64,000 nt of DNA, taken from positions 1,302,001-1,366,000 of the forward strand of contig JBANDB010000008.1 of the NCBI GenBank assembly GCA_037576215.1. The letters run 5' to 3'. The notes beneath the pieces are model-generated. The model was not told the DNA's origin. It saw only the letters and a program-made list of their open reading frames with translations, and ran no database searches. Positions 11,061-22,568 of the stretch are shown here, in pieces; position 1 is the stretch's first letter, and the number at the start of each line of letters is the position of its first letter. This stretch comes from Armillaria gallica. Taxonomy: Eukaryota > Basidiomycota > Agaricomycetes > Agaricales > Physalacriaceae. Position numbers and translations under genes: made by a program.

Positions 11061-12274
11061 TTACTTACTTTCTTTGGCTCGGAAAATCAGGACTACATCT
11101 CTATCTAACCTAGAACTTGCATACCAGTTCGTTAAAACATATAGCACATTTAGTACACCAGGTCTTTCCTCGTACTTTCATATTCTACAGGCTGCTTTTT
11201 ACCTGTTCAATACAACGACAACTATATCATCACCTTTGTCTTGATGCCTTCACTAGGCTCAAACCAGTCCCTTTGAAACTCGACCAAACTCGATCAAAGT
11301 GTCATCAAGTGTTAGGAGGGACTGGTTGTAGTCTATGCCTTCACTGCTATGCCATTACGAGGCAGGTCGTTGAAACATGGCTTTCTGTTCGGTCTCTATA
11401 GCTACTCAAGAGTTCGCCGTGCGCTAAAGTTTGCGCATCATTCTCTCAGATTCCAGTAAAGACCATCCTCCAAAAATGGGCAATGGCATTCAAGTCGTCG
11501 CTACTCACTGAAGCTTCATCGGGTAAATAAGTACAAGGTTGATCCAAACCTGCATCACGCATACGAGAGATGTTCGCTATGGAAGAAGCGTTTGAGTTGA
11601 GTCCGCTTCTATCGTCGTAGTCTGGCACCGCAAGGGTATTTGAGGTGGTATCTGGAATTTAGTGGCCTTATTCGAAAGTTCCGATCACTGACTGAAGTCG
11701 CCGTTTTCTTTCTAGCGTTGCTACAAAGTAGTTGCCGGTCAGTGCTATGCAACACACGTAAAATCTGACAGAGACTATAGCGGCCATGGCTGTTCGCTGT
11801 TAAATTTAGAGTGTGAGGGCGCTAATCGCGAGTTCGAAGCGCGCAGCACTCCTGGCAAGCAGCGATTTCGGAGCAAGTAAAAGTCGCGGAAAATGGGCAA
11901 ATAGCCTATAAAACTTGACAGGACATTTAACCACAGCAAAATGGGACGGCATTCCCTTTAATGGTGAAGCTGACAATTTATGCTGGGGTCAGAAGAAAGC
12001 GTCAAAATTTCTTCTCCTTTCCAGTCGTTTCCCTTGCAATTTGACCCGCGCGAATCAGACGCCTGCCAGGAGCACAGGGCACTGATCGCAAGAAACGCAC
12101 CCTTTCGTACTCGCCGTTTTGACGGAGAACTTCGCAGAAGCAATCACGATGGGGCTACAAAAGTGGCTAAACGTACACGTTTCGTTTCATGTGCAGTCGA
12201 CGCATAATGTACGTAGTTTCCGAGTTATGGATGCTAAACAACGTTCTGATTGAGGTCAAGGACTATACGCAGCT
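11061..12274. other. Intergenic region between CFAS and NOP13-like copy 1
   Basis: No gene is supported. From about 11600 to 12270 the sequence matches 40160-40912 closely, so it belongs to the duplicated block. Both CFAS and NOP13 end here, so the region holds two 3' ends. Short open frames on both strands near 11958-12207 recur in the other copy only because the DNA is duplicated. Confidence 0.5.
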
Positions 12275-13682
12275 TTAAAATGTGATCTTCTTGGCGGAAT
12301 TTGAGGACGGGAGGATGGCCGCGGACTGTCGCTGTGCTTGGGCCAGCGCAGCGCCAGGTCTAGGCCGATTGCGATAATTAACAGGACCCGTCCCACCTCG
12401 TCTCTCGCCACCCTCAAATTTATTGCGTTTCGGCGCCGGATGAAAATCATCGTCTCTTTCTTTCACGCCTTCGTCCTCCACCCCGGTGTCCTTGACGGGC
12501 TTGTGTTCCCGATTGGGCTCCCGCTTCTTTTGACTCTTGTCAAAGGGCCGTTTCCGCTTTTCTCGCACATCAGGAGCTTTCGGTTTTGACGCGCCACGTC
12601 GTACAGCATCCGCAGACGCGTACTCAACGACGAGATCTCGGCCGTTCATGTGGTGGTTTTTGATGTTGATCAACGCGGCGGTGGCATTTTCGATACTCGA
12701 GAAATCAAATCTGGTGTACTGGTGGTGAGTATGAAATTTGATGCAATCCACGGAGGGATGGACATTACCCTTTACATGCACCGCTGTCCTCGAATGTGCC
12801 CATACGTATTTTTCGTATCCACGGATCCTTGGCCTCTTGCGCCTCGACCTCCGCTTTATCCTTTTCCTTCAGACCCCGATGGCCCTCGAATAATTGGCGA
12901 ATGGAATCGTTAGTAGTATCGAATCCCAAATTTCCTAGGAATAGTGTAGGTGCTGGAGGTTGCTTCTGTGCACGCAAAATTTTCTGTGCTGATTTTGAAT
13001 GTGTTTTGCCGCCAACTAACAGCTTGGTGTCTTCTACAGCCGGAACAGACGGTCTTCCTGCAAAATCGTCACCTGGTAAAAGAGAACGCAGTGGTTGCCC
13101 AAGTAGTGAAGTGAACACATGCGCACCATCCTTAATCAATAGTTTTCTTCCTATTAAATGCCTTTCGGATAGACCGATGGCAGCAGTTTTCGCTTCAGGA
13201 GTCGCAAAATCGACATAAGCAAAGCTATAAAACAGTTCGGGAGAAACGACAGGTAGAAAAGACGGCATGTACGCGCACCCCCGATTCTCTCCCTTCACCC
13301 CAGGTTTCGCCGACGGCTTCGTGGGCATATGTATGCGCGTGATCTCTCCAACACCTTCAAAGAATGTCCGGAGAGTATCTGACGTCGTCTTGTATGACAA
13401 GTTCCCGACCCATATCGAGTTCTGTCGCTTCCCAGAGGCATCGAGTTGGGGTTTTTTAGCCGTAGAAGGTTGGTCCTTTTCTGACTTTTCCTTCTTTTTC
13501 TGTCGACGTTTTTCGGCATGAGAAAGAACGGGGTCGTCGGGAGATGCCCCGTCCTCGTCTTCGTCTTCATCGCTGGAAACGCTGACAGCGCGTTTTCGTT
13601 TGAGGGGAGGAGAGGACAGTGCTGGACTGGAGCTTTTAGAGCTAGAGCTACTACTGCTTATAGCAGAGGAAGCTGAAGACAT
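12275..13682 (-). CDS. NOP13: NOP13-like nucleolar RNA-binding protein, copy 1, damaged second RRM
   Basis: The product starts at the ATG at 13682 with a Ser-rich then acidic N terminus and a Lys-rich stretch, as in nucleolar proteins. RRM1 has SIWVGNLSYKTTSDT and, across an intron, NRG-FAYVDF. RRM2 has TLFLGNLGFDTTND, then IRKIRMGTFEDSGACKG, which is distinctive of yeast Nop13. The C-terminal tail is basic and ends SAKKITF at TAA 12275-12277. Such proteins bind pre-ribosomal RNA. Relative to copy 2, nine bases are missing from the exon after the last intron, so the RNP1 core FAFVDF has become FDF, losing three residues at an RNA-contacting strand. The frame stays open. It may be expressed, but RRM2 should bind RNA poorly. 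Confidence 0.85.
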
Positions 13683-14035
13683 GATGGTGGATGAAGAAAG
13701 AAATGCTATTTTTGTCTGCATTACAATTATGACGAAAAAAATATTGCCGTTCTCGAACATTGAGACATCCTCCTCCTTCCTTTCCTCCACTTCCTAGTAT
13801 AGCCAGTCTGATGCTAGTATTCCACGTCTCACTGTCAAGGCTCAGTCTTGTGATAACCGTCTGAAGGCGTCGGGGCGCTAAGCTTGGTACGTCTATCCGA
13901 ATTCCTGAATTCCGGTATCACCTCAATCATTAGCCGCCATAGGCGGATAAAGCTCCGGTTCTCCGAGTCAGATCTTAGCACTGCTTGTCTTCCACATTTT
14001 CGCACTCCAAACCCTTTCGTTCGTACACCACACCG
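13683..14035. promoter_or_regulatory. Shared divergent promoter of NOP13 copy 1 and synthase copy 1
   Basis: The 353 bases between the two opposing ATGs hold both upstream regions and are conserved in the duplicate (42327-42684). No TATA box was obvious. A short inverted motif, CGAATTCCTGAATTCCGG, lies near 13898-13915. Confidence 0.5.
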
Positions 14036-14387
14036 ATGATTGGAGGAATTCAGCCAGTAGCATTAGGAGATGCGATCCCACCTAGCGTTCCACATACGAT
14101 TGTCTGCTCCTTACCCACCTGGCAGGATATCGTGGGTTTCGTAGAAGGGGAGGAAAGGGTCACGACTTCACTCAAGGCAGGGTATCCTCGACAAAATATC
14201 CACGACTATGTGAAAGCGGTGCGTTGCAGGACCATTAAGAATGAGTGCTGCCTCTGAATCTCATTCTGCGCTCTTAGCTTTGGAAGATCTGTTATCAAAT
14301 TCACGGTGTCGAAGGGGAAGAATGCGCTCTCTCATTTTCGCGTAAATCTGTCGAAGAATGCGTGTTGTATGTGAAAAAGCACGCAGA

Positions 14388-14978
14388 GGTGTAGGGGGAG
14401 TGTAGTGAGACTTCGATAGAGAGATGAGATGTAGCTAGTAGTGGATCCGTAAACAGAGGTTGTTGGCCGCGACGTTGACCAAACGTTTCGTCTGTGGAAG
14501 ACTCATCAGGCGGCAGGTCTCTCGACCTATAAAGGCCCGGTAATCTATTGTCACGTGCAATGATATCATACCGGCGCGAAGCGGTGGAATCTATAATTAG
14601 ACTCAACAGCACTTAAGACTTCGCGGCGCTTGTTCTCTCGAAGTCCCCGACGTGTTTGAACTAGTATTGACGCATTTTTTAGGGTGAGTCCGTTCTCATT
14701 AACTATTTGATGTCTGAAATCAATTTTCTGAAGATCCAAATTCCGGAGAAATTGGAAGGTGGAGGCCACAATCTTCAAAAAAGAGACTCAGATATCTAGT
14801 TATCAGTGATGAGTGTTTGAATAGTATATTCATATGTGCAAGAAATAAATTCTAGGCATAAACCTTCTTCTCTGAGTTGGTAGTCTATCACTGGGCTACC
14901 GCATCATCATTCCCTGGGTCAGGGGAATTGAGAAGCAACACAAATGGTATACGGATTTGAGTTCATCTCCAGAGAAAT
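14388..14978 (+). repeat. Left terminal inverted repeat of the 8.18 kb element
   Basis: The inverted partner is at 21978-22568. Only a few mismatches were noticed, for example around 14470 against 22485. Matching open frames of about 70 codons in both arms are a by-product of the repeat. Similarity ends where the MITE at 14979 begins. Confidence 0.92.
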
Positions 14979-15151
14979 AAGAACAAGGATGGGTTGTATG
15001 GACTTTGAGTCAAATTTTAAAATCGCCCTTGGCATTATGCTTATGCATGCCTGGTGTACGGTAATTTCAAAATTTAAACTCTTGTCACGGCGTAATGCCG
15101 AGGGCGATTTTAAAATTTAACTCAAAGTCCATACAACCCATCCTTGTTCTT
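14979..15151. mobile_element. ~173 bp palindromic MITE
   Basis: Two arms of about 60 bases face each other: TAAGAACAAGGATGGGTTG... on the left and ...CAACCCATCCTTGTTCTTA on the right. The loop lies around 15040-15090. It has no coding capacity. It abuts the inner end of the left arm, so it either inserted exactly at that junction or marks the point where the two arms stopped being identical. A TA or TTA target duplication is possible but not proven. Confidence 0.8.
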
Positions 15152-18100
15152 ACTTAGCCAAAGTGGGCCGTTGCGAGCACGGCAGGTATGAGTCCGAACT
15201 TTGAAGTGCCCAGCTGGTTGAATGGACTAGCGTGAATATTCATGGCGGAACTGAAATTCATGTGGACCTGACAGTGAAACTAGTATGGCAAGTCCATAAT
15301 ATTCAAGTTTCAGATAACTTCCTGATGAGTGAAGTGCACGTACCAAAAATGAGGCAGATGTTTGTTCATCGTTACTCAAAATGCGGGATGTTGAGTCTTC
15401 CTGAGTATCACGTAAGGAGAACAATTGCTCTTATCTTCGACGTTGGAGAGCAACTTTTATGGATTTTCTATTTTTCTCATCGCACTTGGTTAGCTTTATC
15501 TTTTTTGTCCTTTGCTTATTTTCACTGATTTTCGGCTATTTTCAGACGCTATCATACACTCCATTTGCAATGCCATTTTTCAGAGGTCGAGGCCCTGCGG
15601 CAAGCAGCATCCCTCCTCTAGGAAAGGATATATCGTTTGCAGGAGGTACAACATGTAATGATGAGATGAGACACACTATGCGCGTCAACTTGCCTGACAT
15701 ACATTCATTCGACCTTCTGTCTCATCCTTCCCTTCGCAGTCAGATCGTTCCACTCCCGATGACGCTGTTCCCATGCCTGAATTTTATTTTGTTTTTCTGT
15801 GGACACAATGTGTTTCTGGCTACCTTGGAGGCCAACTTCCAAGAAGGATAGGGATGGGGACTAGGACAGGACGCCCTCAGAGGATGCGTGGGATGCGCAC
15901 GGATGTCAAAATCACCTGCCAATGGGATGTCATCTGCGGTGAGTGCACGGACATCCAACCATGGCCTCCTTCTCTCCAATCCATCCATCACATCCCTGCA
16001 GGCCGGCTACCACCATCCCCGTACCCTACACTATGCAGTGCTGTGCACGACAGCATCGAGGATGCCATTCTCTTCCCAAATTTTGCGACGAGTTACGAAC
16101 GATGACTTGAGTCAGCGACTGGACTTTGAGGGAGGATGGTGGCACGGTACAGGGACAGGACTGAGTTGGGTGACTGTGGATAAGGACTCTTGGTTGGCAG
16201 TGTAAGTGGATGGGATGGGTTTTGGCCGAAGACGACGTATCACCTTCTGGCAAGCAAGGTGTTGATGTCAGGGAGGTGGACTATTCCTACCTTGGTTGCC
16301 CATCATCACCCTTGCGTACCCTCTCCCGTGCTAATCCTGGGTTCTTTTACCTCATCCACCGTCTTCCCTCCCATATGACTATGGCTACATTGTGAGGGGA
16401 AGACTGTATTCATTAGGAGGAGCAGGTATTTTGCTTTGAGGCCATGTATCAAGCATCCAGTGACCAAGGTCACGGTGTCATTGAGGTTGTAGAGTGTCTT
16501 TAGGAGGGTCATCGGCAAGTATACGGTATGTCCTTACTACATAAATGGCTGCCTTTTACTAATCATTGAGTGTAGCGTCGAGAATCAAGATGCAAGTTCA
16601 AGCCTTCTAGCTCACGAATTCGGACAACGAGATTTACCCCATCACGACATGTCAACGTCCGGTGATGAACCTATAGACTCCTGCAGGCAGAAAACACAAG
16701 ACCTGTAATGGCGAGTGTAGTCAAGCACAGAATCTGAAGGCAGTTTCTTGCGAGTCTAGTCTTGCACCTCCGTGCGATGACTGTAGCTTCCTGGTGGTGT
16801 AGCGGCGTGTTGCTACACTTTGTTATGATTCTCTGAAGGCTGTTCAGAGGCTCAAGGTATGTATGCGAACTTTCCTGGAAGGGAAAAGGTGCGTAAACGT
16901 GGGTGTATGCTGAGCGGGGGCGACCTAGATGCGGCACGAACTATTTGGTGTCGGAATCCTGGCTACGGTTCCGGTAGAAGATATTTTCCTATGCTCGCGT
17001 GCTTTCTTTAGAGAAACACAGAGATGGAGCTGGCTTATCTAGAGAAACTCAAATTAGTATCATTCCTAACTTATAGGAACAGTATGCTGTTGGTGTTAGA
17101 GACTAAAGTTCAGAACCCTAGCTATGGATTACCCTTTGAAGTCTTCAGGTATGCGAATTTATGACAGGAGGATGACAAACAAAGTAGTCTTTATATAATA
17201 CCCTTGCTTGTGTTTTGGACGAGAGGACGTGAATCAAGTTATTTAACACTTAGTAGCTAGCGAGTTTGGAGAAACTTCGCAAAGTGTTATATCTCTTAAG
17301 AATGTAGAGATATTAACTTTAATTCGCGTGTATTGGGTGGTATGTGTGGTGTGTGTATCCTCTATGGAGAAGTGTCCTTTTCTATCTACAGGCCGTTATC
17401 TTTTATACTACAGAACTGTACTTGCTAAGTAAGTGAACTTTTACCTTGGCTTGATAACTGCAGTACATGATTTGTGAGTGTAGCAAACTATTTGTAACCG
17501 TAGTTCACTATACTATGTGCTACTCTACTGTGCATACTTATTAAAAGTTCGCATAGCCTAATGAAGCTACGGAAGGTTTACTAATTTACTTACTACTTAC
17601 TCAGCCACAGTTAATGGCTCACTAATCTCTACTATATTTCTAAGCTGTAAAGGTGTATCCATATGGCCTCTTGAGAATCCGTAGCTATGCATAGCCTACG
17701 CGTAGTTAAACTGCATGACCGTATGGTTCTGTCCACGTGCAAAGGCCTAGAATAATGATGCGTGTCTAATTTACTGCAGAAGGATTGGCAATCAATGTGC
17801 CTGGAGGCACAATGACTCATAGATATCAGAGTGAAAGTTCGCATGGAGTGGGAGATTTAATACAATTCTACCTGTGCCGGGCTTGCAACGTTTGGTTTAG
17901 TGAAAGGCTGCGTAAGGGAGATAGGCGATAAATTGTAAGTGGTGTCTGCGATTTCAGAGCGCACAGAGCCTGGAGGCTCATCACCGGCAAGCAGGGACAC
18001 GGCATTGTTGGAATCATAAAGTACTCATGTGCTGGTAAAAGGTATGTGGCCATTATTTACAAAACTATGTTCTTACTGATGTCCAATTGCAGTCTTGTCT

Positions 18101-20211
18101 CCAATGATATGACGAATCAAGGACATCAATTTTTCTTTAAACTCAAGACACCCACTCCGCAAAATCTTGGACGACGACTTTTGCCCTGCCACAACATATC
18201 GACATCTGGCGAGCGAGGGCATGGTGTCAGCCAGATGGTAACGACGGGGTATGGAACTCGAGAGGAGTAGCACAAGGTACGCTGTCACATCAACGACTTG
18301 CTTCTTTACTAATCATTCAATTTTAGCTTTGAAATAGGGACAATAGTTCTCCAATACAAGCTCGACAACAACTGGCGAGCGTCGTGTGATGGTGACTACT
18401 ACGAGCTTTTATGTTTCTGAGAAACTAACAAACACTGCAGACTCTGGTCCACCACCGAGTATGTCCGGAGGCTCTCCATTTTCTAGGGACAATGCTATCC
18501 TCTTCTGTGCCTGTGCTGAACATCATAACTGTACCTTCGGGATATAATGGTAGTTTTGCTGCCTTCTTGTGTCTGCATAGATATTTTTCTGACAGTTTTG
18601 ATGAATGTTTGGCCTTCTATTCACAGGTGGTTGTAACTGGCTTCTCAAATTTGCCAGCCTGTAGCCACGAAGTCAGCTTGGGATTGGCACACAAAATCAA
18701 AGGTATGATTCATTGATTTCAATACTTATCATTGTATTTAGATACTTTTGGCTCCTCAATGCCACCCCATACAACTTCCACACTGCCCATTTACGATGCG
18801 ACGGATTCCCACTCACGAGCAAATTCACAAACACATGCTCAGAAGGAGGCCATATTATTATTTTTACTGTTCAGTGCTCACTTCCATTGTTTAGCTGTGT
18901 ACCCCCTGGTCTCGATGGATATTTCTTTGTCCTGTGAGTGTTTCGCATATGGAAGGCTTGCGACGTTGACTTACAAAGTGTTTTTAGACTTCGCTCAACC
19001 CTGCATTAAGCTCAAAAAAGGAGTCGACCACCCTATGCCTTCCTCCAATCCCATTTAACCCATCGTGGCTGAATAAATAGCCACTGTTTGTTGAGGGCGA
19101 CTCGGGGTTGGTTGACGGCATTGGATGCTTGACTCATTTGGCATGTGTAGACATTTATGAGGTAAGTGAGAACTTGCTGTTCAAGAGACATGGCACTGAC
19201 TTGCCTCTATTCCAGCAAACCGTCAAAATCTGCAAGGTAGATGCTGAGGTCAGGGTTTACAGCTTACCACATCAGAGGGAGTCTTGTTGCATCTTTGTGC
19301 AACGAGGCTCCCTTCTTTTTTATGGCCTTTTGGCCCACGTATGGCAAGCACCGGTCGCCCGTTGGATTGATTTCAACGGGAGACTACGCTTGGCTGTGGC
19401 ATGAACAGGAGGAAGTCCCTCCCGTTTCGTGCACTTGAGCATACCTTTGGGGTGGGGAAATTATGATCCTACGAGCTCTGACTGTTGGTGGACTTACGCT
19501 CTTTTTCGTTTTGACCGTAACGCAACTTTGAAACCTATCTTCTTATTCTTCCACTTTCAGCTCTTCTTGTAGTTAGATCATACCTGTTATGGTATTCCCG
19601 CTATATCTCATACATCCCTCTCGTTTTCCTTCTCATATCACCACCTATCAAGACTACATTCCATTTGTCTCATATGCGCTATATTTACCTCTTTAGTTTA
19701 CTGCACCGCAGCGATACGACTCATGCTGAGTCACCTAGTACCTACTGGAAAATAGAAGAAGATTCTGATGTTACAGGTATATATATGCATGGCAGCTCAT
19801 GTATTACTTACTTACAATTTACTTCTGCTTTACGCATCATCATATCGAGTGATCTTAAGCAGATGCCGAACCTCATTATGTTAATCAGCTTACTACTAAA
19901 TGCAATCCTTCTGAGGTTACAGTTGAACCTCAACCTACTCTCTAAGTTCTTTGGAACTCACTCTCATCTTCTCAACATGTCAACTTAAAGAAGGTAATCC
20001 AATTACTACTAAGTACTAATTTACTTTTCTTTAGATTTACGCTTATACACAACAGTACCCTACAAGTATCAATAACATCCTTCTGCTTTCTGTTTCCCTA
20101 TTGCCCTGCTCCTTGTCGAGAAATCCAACTTTTCGTCCTCATCGCTGTTATTGCTGATGCAATTACATGGCCACTGACAGCCCTGACTGCGACTCCAGTG
20201 CGTGTACACTG
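15152..20211. other. Interior of the 8.18 kb element, no recognisable gene
   Basis: About 5 kb with only short open frames. Intron-like strings occur on the plus strand (GTATGTCC...GAGTGTAG near 16525-16576, GGTACGCT...TTTTAG near 18275-18327), which suggests a former multi-exon gene. The candidate exons do not join into a protein I recognise. The 17200-17650 part is AT-rich. If the element once encoded its own transposase, its remains should be here. Confidence 0.4.
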
Positions 20212-20983
20212 TTATTTATGTCTGCCAATGAATTCGACAGTGCTGAAATTACCAGACTCAATCAAACGAGATGGAAGACCAGGGAGAAATCCTGTTGGGC
20301 CTTCAATGACAGGTGAAAATTGATAGGATGGATTCGTCGGCATACTGTTCAAATACTGTTTATGGCATTGATGAGGGCTCCTATGAAGTAAAAAGATCAG
20401 TTGCAGCAGCTGAACTTTCAGTGATATGTACTGAGAGATGCTCTGCATAGGCATGCCATGACATTATTGTCAGGTGAGCATCCTATGACTTCCGAAGCAT
20501 ACACTGGTTAATGTGATCGTGAGTTTGTGCAAACAGCAAAGATGGAAAAGCTCACGAAACGCTAACTCCACCTCGGCTTCGGTTAGCATAGGGCCAAAAC
20601 CTATCGATTATGTTACCACACGCTTGAAAGGAACCAGTCTTGTACCTGAGAAAGGACAGTTGCTCAACAAAATTCAAGACTGAAAAAAACTGATCTCCAT
20701 ATGCAGTGACTTGCATAACCATGCTGGCACCTCCTGCACTTTCTCCATAAATCGTGACATTGTTTGGATTACCGCCAAACTTGGAAATATGTCGCTGTAT
20801 CCACTCGAGGGCAGCACACTGATTGAGTAATCCAACATTCAAATCTCCATCCAAGACGGGCGGTAGAGGTCGATGTTGGATTTGGGCAGGGGAAAGGTAG
20901 GGATCAGCGGTGCCATAGAGTGTGACAGAGAGCTTGCGAGGGGAAATGGCAACCACAATCAGATTTGCCAGTACCAAAAACAA
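20212..20983 (-). pseudogene. Type-B carboxylesterase/lipase fragment captured in the element
   Basis: The minus frame has [28 protein letters not shown] (the nucleophile elbow G-E-S-A-G, about 20727-20744) and downstream [12 protein letters not shown] second piece near 20220-20360 reads SPVIEGPTGFLPGLPSRL and SGNFSTVEFIG, matching the later part of the same alpha/beta-hydrolase family. The N-terminal third, including the oxyanion-hole region, and the C terminus with the catalytic Asp/Glu and His are missing. The join between the pieces contains stops. It is an internal fragment of a secreted-type esterase gene, probably picked up by the element. Confidence 0.8.
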
Positions 20984-21977
20984 GGGTGGGGTCCGATGGT
21001 GGTTGCACGGTCAACGGAGAGCATGGGATGTGGATCAGGTGTCGTCATCATCACCGTTGGTGATGACGATGTCAGGGAGGAAAATGGGTGTGATAGCTGT
21101 GATCCCCCATGTCAAAAATGGGGGATGGGCCGTTGGTGCTCGTGTTACTGTTATCTTGGCGTCTTCTGTCACGTACTGAAGATATCATTACTGGTTTTGT
21201 TGGATGTTGGGGATCCGATCTTGCTCCCACCCTCCTGCTCGCACTGTTCCACCTCCTGCACCCTCCTCAGCATGTTCCCCTTCCACTGCACACATGATCT
21301 ACCTTCCCCAATACCCCTCCAAGGTTCTCAGACCCTCTCGGCCCTCTTGTCATCATCGTTGTCGCCCTGTTTATCTTCATCATTGTTCCCATTGCTGAAC
21401 AATCATTCCCGTGCCATGCATGCAGATGGCATCCGATTTTGTATCCTCCACTTCGTCCATGGTCGTTTCTGCATGCGAAATCACTGCACGAGAGCGATTG
21501 TCCGGATGTCGATGTGGGTGGTGCTGGGTAGGAGGATAGGTGGGGATGGTACCAGTTCTCAACCAATAGCGGGTGGTAATGGGCGTCAGCTTCGTCCTGG
21601 TCAACGGTCTTCACTGGGGCAGTGTCTTGTGGGTATCGTACATAGTCCTGCCTCGCGCGAGGGCTTACACATGGGTGAGGGATAATATAGCGGCTATTCC
21701 GGGCTCTTGGGGCCATGAGATAAGCCAAAAGTACCTAAAATAAACCAATTAATACGGAATTTAATGAAACCAACCATTTGTGTACCAATCTGACAGCGAA
21801 CAACACAGATACACTGTGTGGAGAGATAAGTATTAGCGAAGCTGCAGGCTATTATTTTTGAATTGCCATAAAAGGCGGTTGTTTGCACATGTTAGATTCT
21901 AAGGTAAAACTTAAAAGTAAGAGTCCTAGATCGAAATGCAGCGCATAAGGACGAATCCTCGTAAACTCGGACTCGTA
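20984..21977. other. Element interior between esterase fragment and right arm
   Basis: Pyrimidine/purine-biased sequence with overlapping open frames on both strands (20873-21685 plus, 21728-21267 minus). Neither frame matches a known family or continues the esterase. I see no gene. Confidence 0.4.
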
Positions 21978-22568
21978 ATTTCTCCAGAGATGAACTCAAA
22001 TCCGTATACCATTTGTGTTGCTTCTCAATTCCCCTGACCCAGGGAATGATGATGCGGTAGCCCAGTGATAGACTACCAACTCAGAGAAGAAGGTTTATGC
22101 CTAGAATTTATTTCTTGCACATATGAATATACTATTCAAACACTCATCACTGATAACTAGATATCTGAGTCTCTTTTTTGAAGATTGTGGCCTCCACCTT
22201 CCAATTTCTCCAGAATTTGGATCTTCAGAAAATTGATTTCAGACATCAAATAGTTAATGAGAACGGACTCACCCTAAAAAATGCGTCAATACTAGTTCAA
22301 ACACGTCGGGGACTTCGAGAGAACAAGCGCCGCGAAGTCTTAAGTGCTGTTGAGTCTAATTATAGATTCCACCGCTTCGCGCCGGTATGATATCATTGCA
22401 CGTGACAATAGATTACCGGGCCTTTATAGGTCGAGAGACCTGCCGCCTGATGAGTCTTCCACAGATGAAACATTTGGTCAATGTCACGGCCAACAACCTC
22501 TGTTTACGGATCCACTACTAGCTACATCTCATCTCTCTATCGAAGTCTCACTACACTCCCCCTACACC
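21978..22568 (-). repeat. Right terminal inverted repeat of the 8.18 kb element
   Basis: Inverted partner of 14388-14978. Its outer end (CCCCCTACACC) adjoins the synthase sequence GAGAACC, which corresponds to 43047 onward in the intact copy. Confidence 0.92.

Larger units (their letters stand above)
14388..22568. mobile_element. 8.18 kb element with ~590 bp terminal inverted repeats inside the synthase gene
   Basis: The outer ends read GGTGTAGGGGGAG... and ...CTCCCCCTACACC, and the two ~591 bp arms are near-identical inverted copies. The interior (about 7 kb) has no recognisable transposase, integrase, helicase or reverse transcriptase on either strand. It holds a decayed carboxylesterase segment near its right arm and a 173 bp MITE touching the left arm. 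The intact synthase copy gives the empty site: about eight bases of the gene (43039-43046) have no counterpart beside either arm, and no convincing target-site duplication was seen. Long arms and gene capture recall Mutator-like or Pack-type elements, but without a TSD or transposase the class is open. Confidence 0.85.

Noticed and set aside
12256..13570. Plus-strand open frames overlapping NOP13 copy 1 (and the same over copy 2)
   Set aside because: They are antisense shadows of the RRM gene, whose motifs and introns are clear on the minus strand.
14566..14778. 70-codon frame present in both arms of the large element (also 22178-22390)
   Set aside because: Duplication is explained by the inverted repeat itself; no domain and no splice or promoter context.
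20873..21685. 270-codon plus-strand frame inside the element
   Set aside because: It lies partly antisense to the esterase fragment and its composition (Cys/His/Ser from biased DNA) shows no family pattern.
14388..22568. Helitron or LTR retrotransposon as identity of the 8.18 kb element
   Set aside because: The repeats are inverted, not direct, and there are no TC...CTRR ends, Rep/helicase, or polyprotein motifs.
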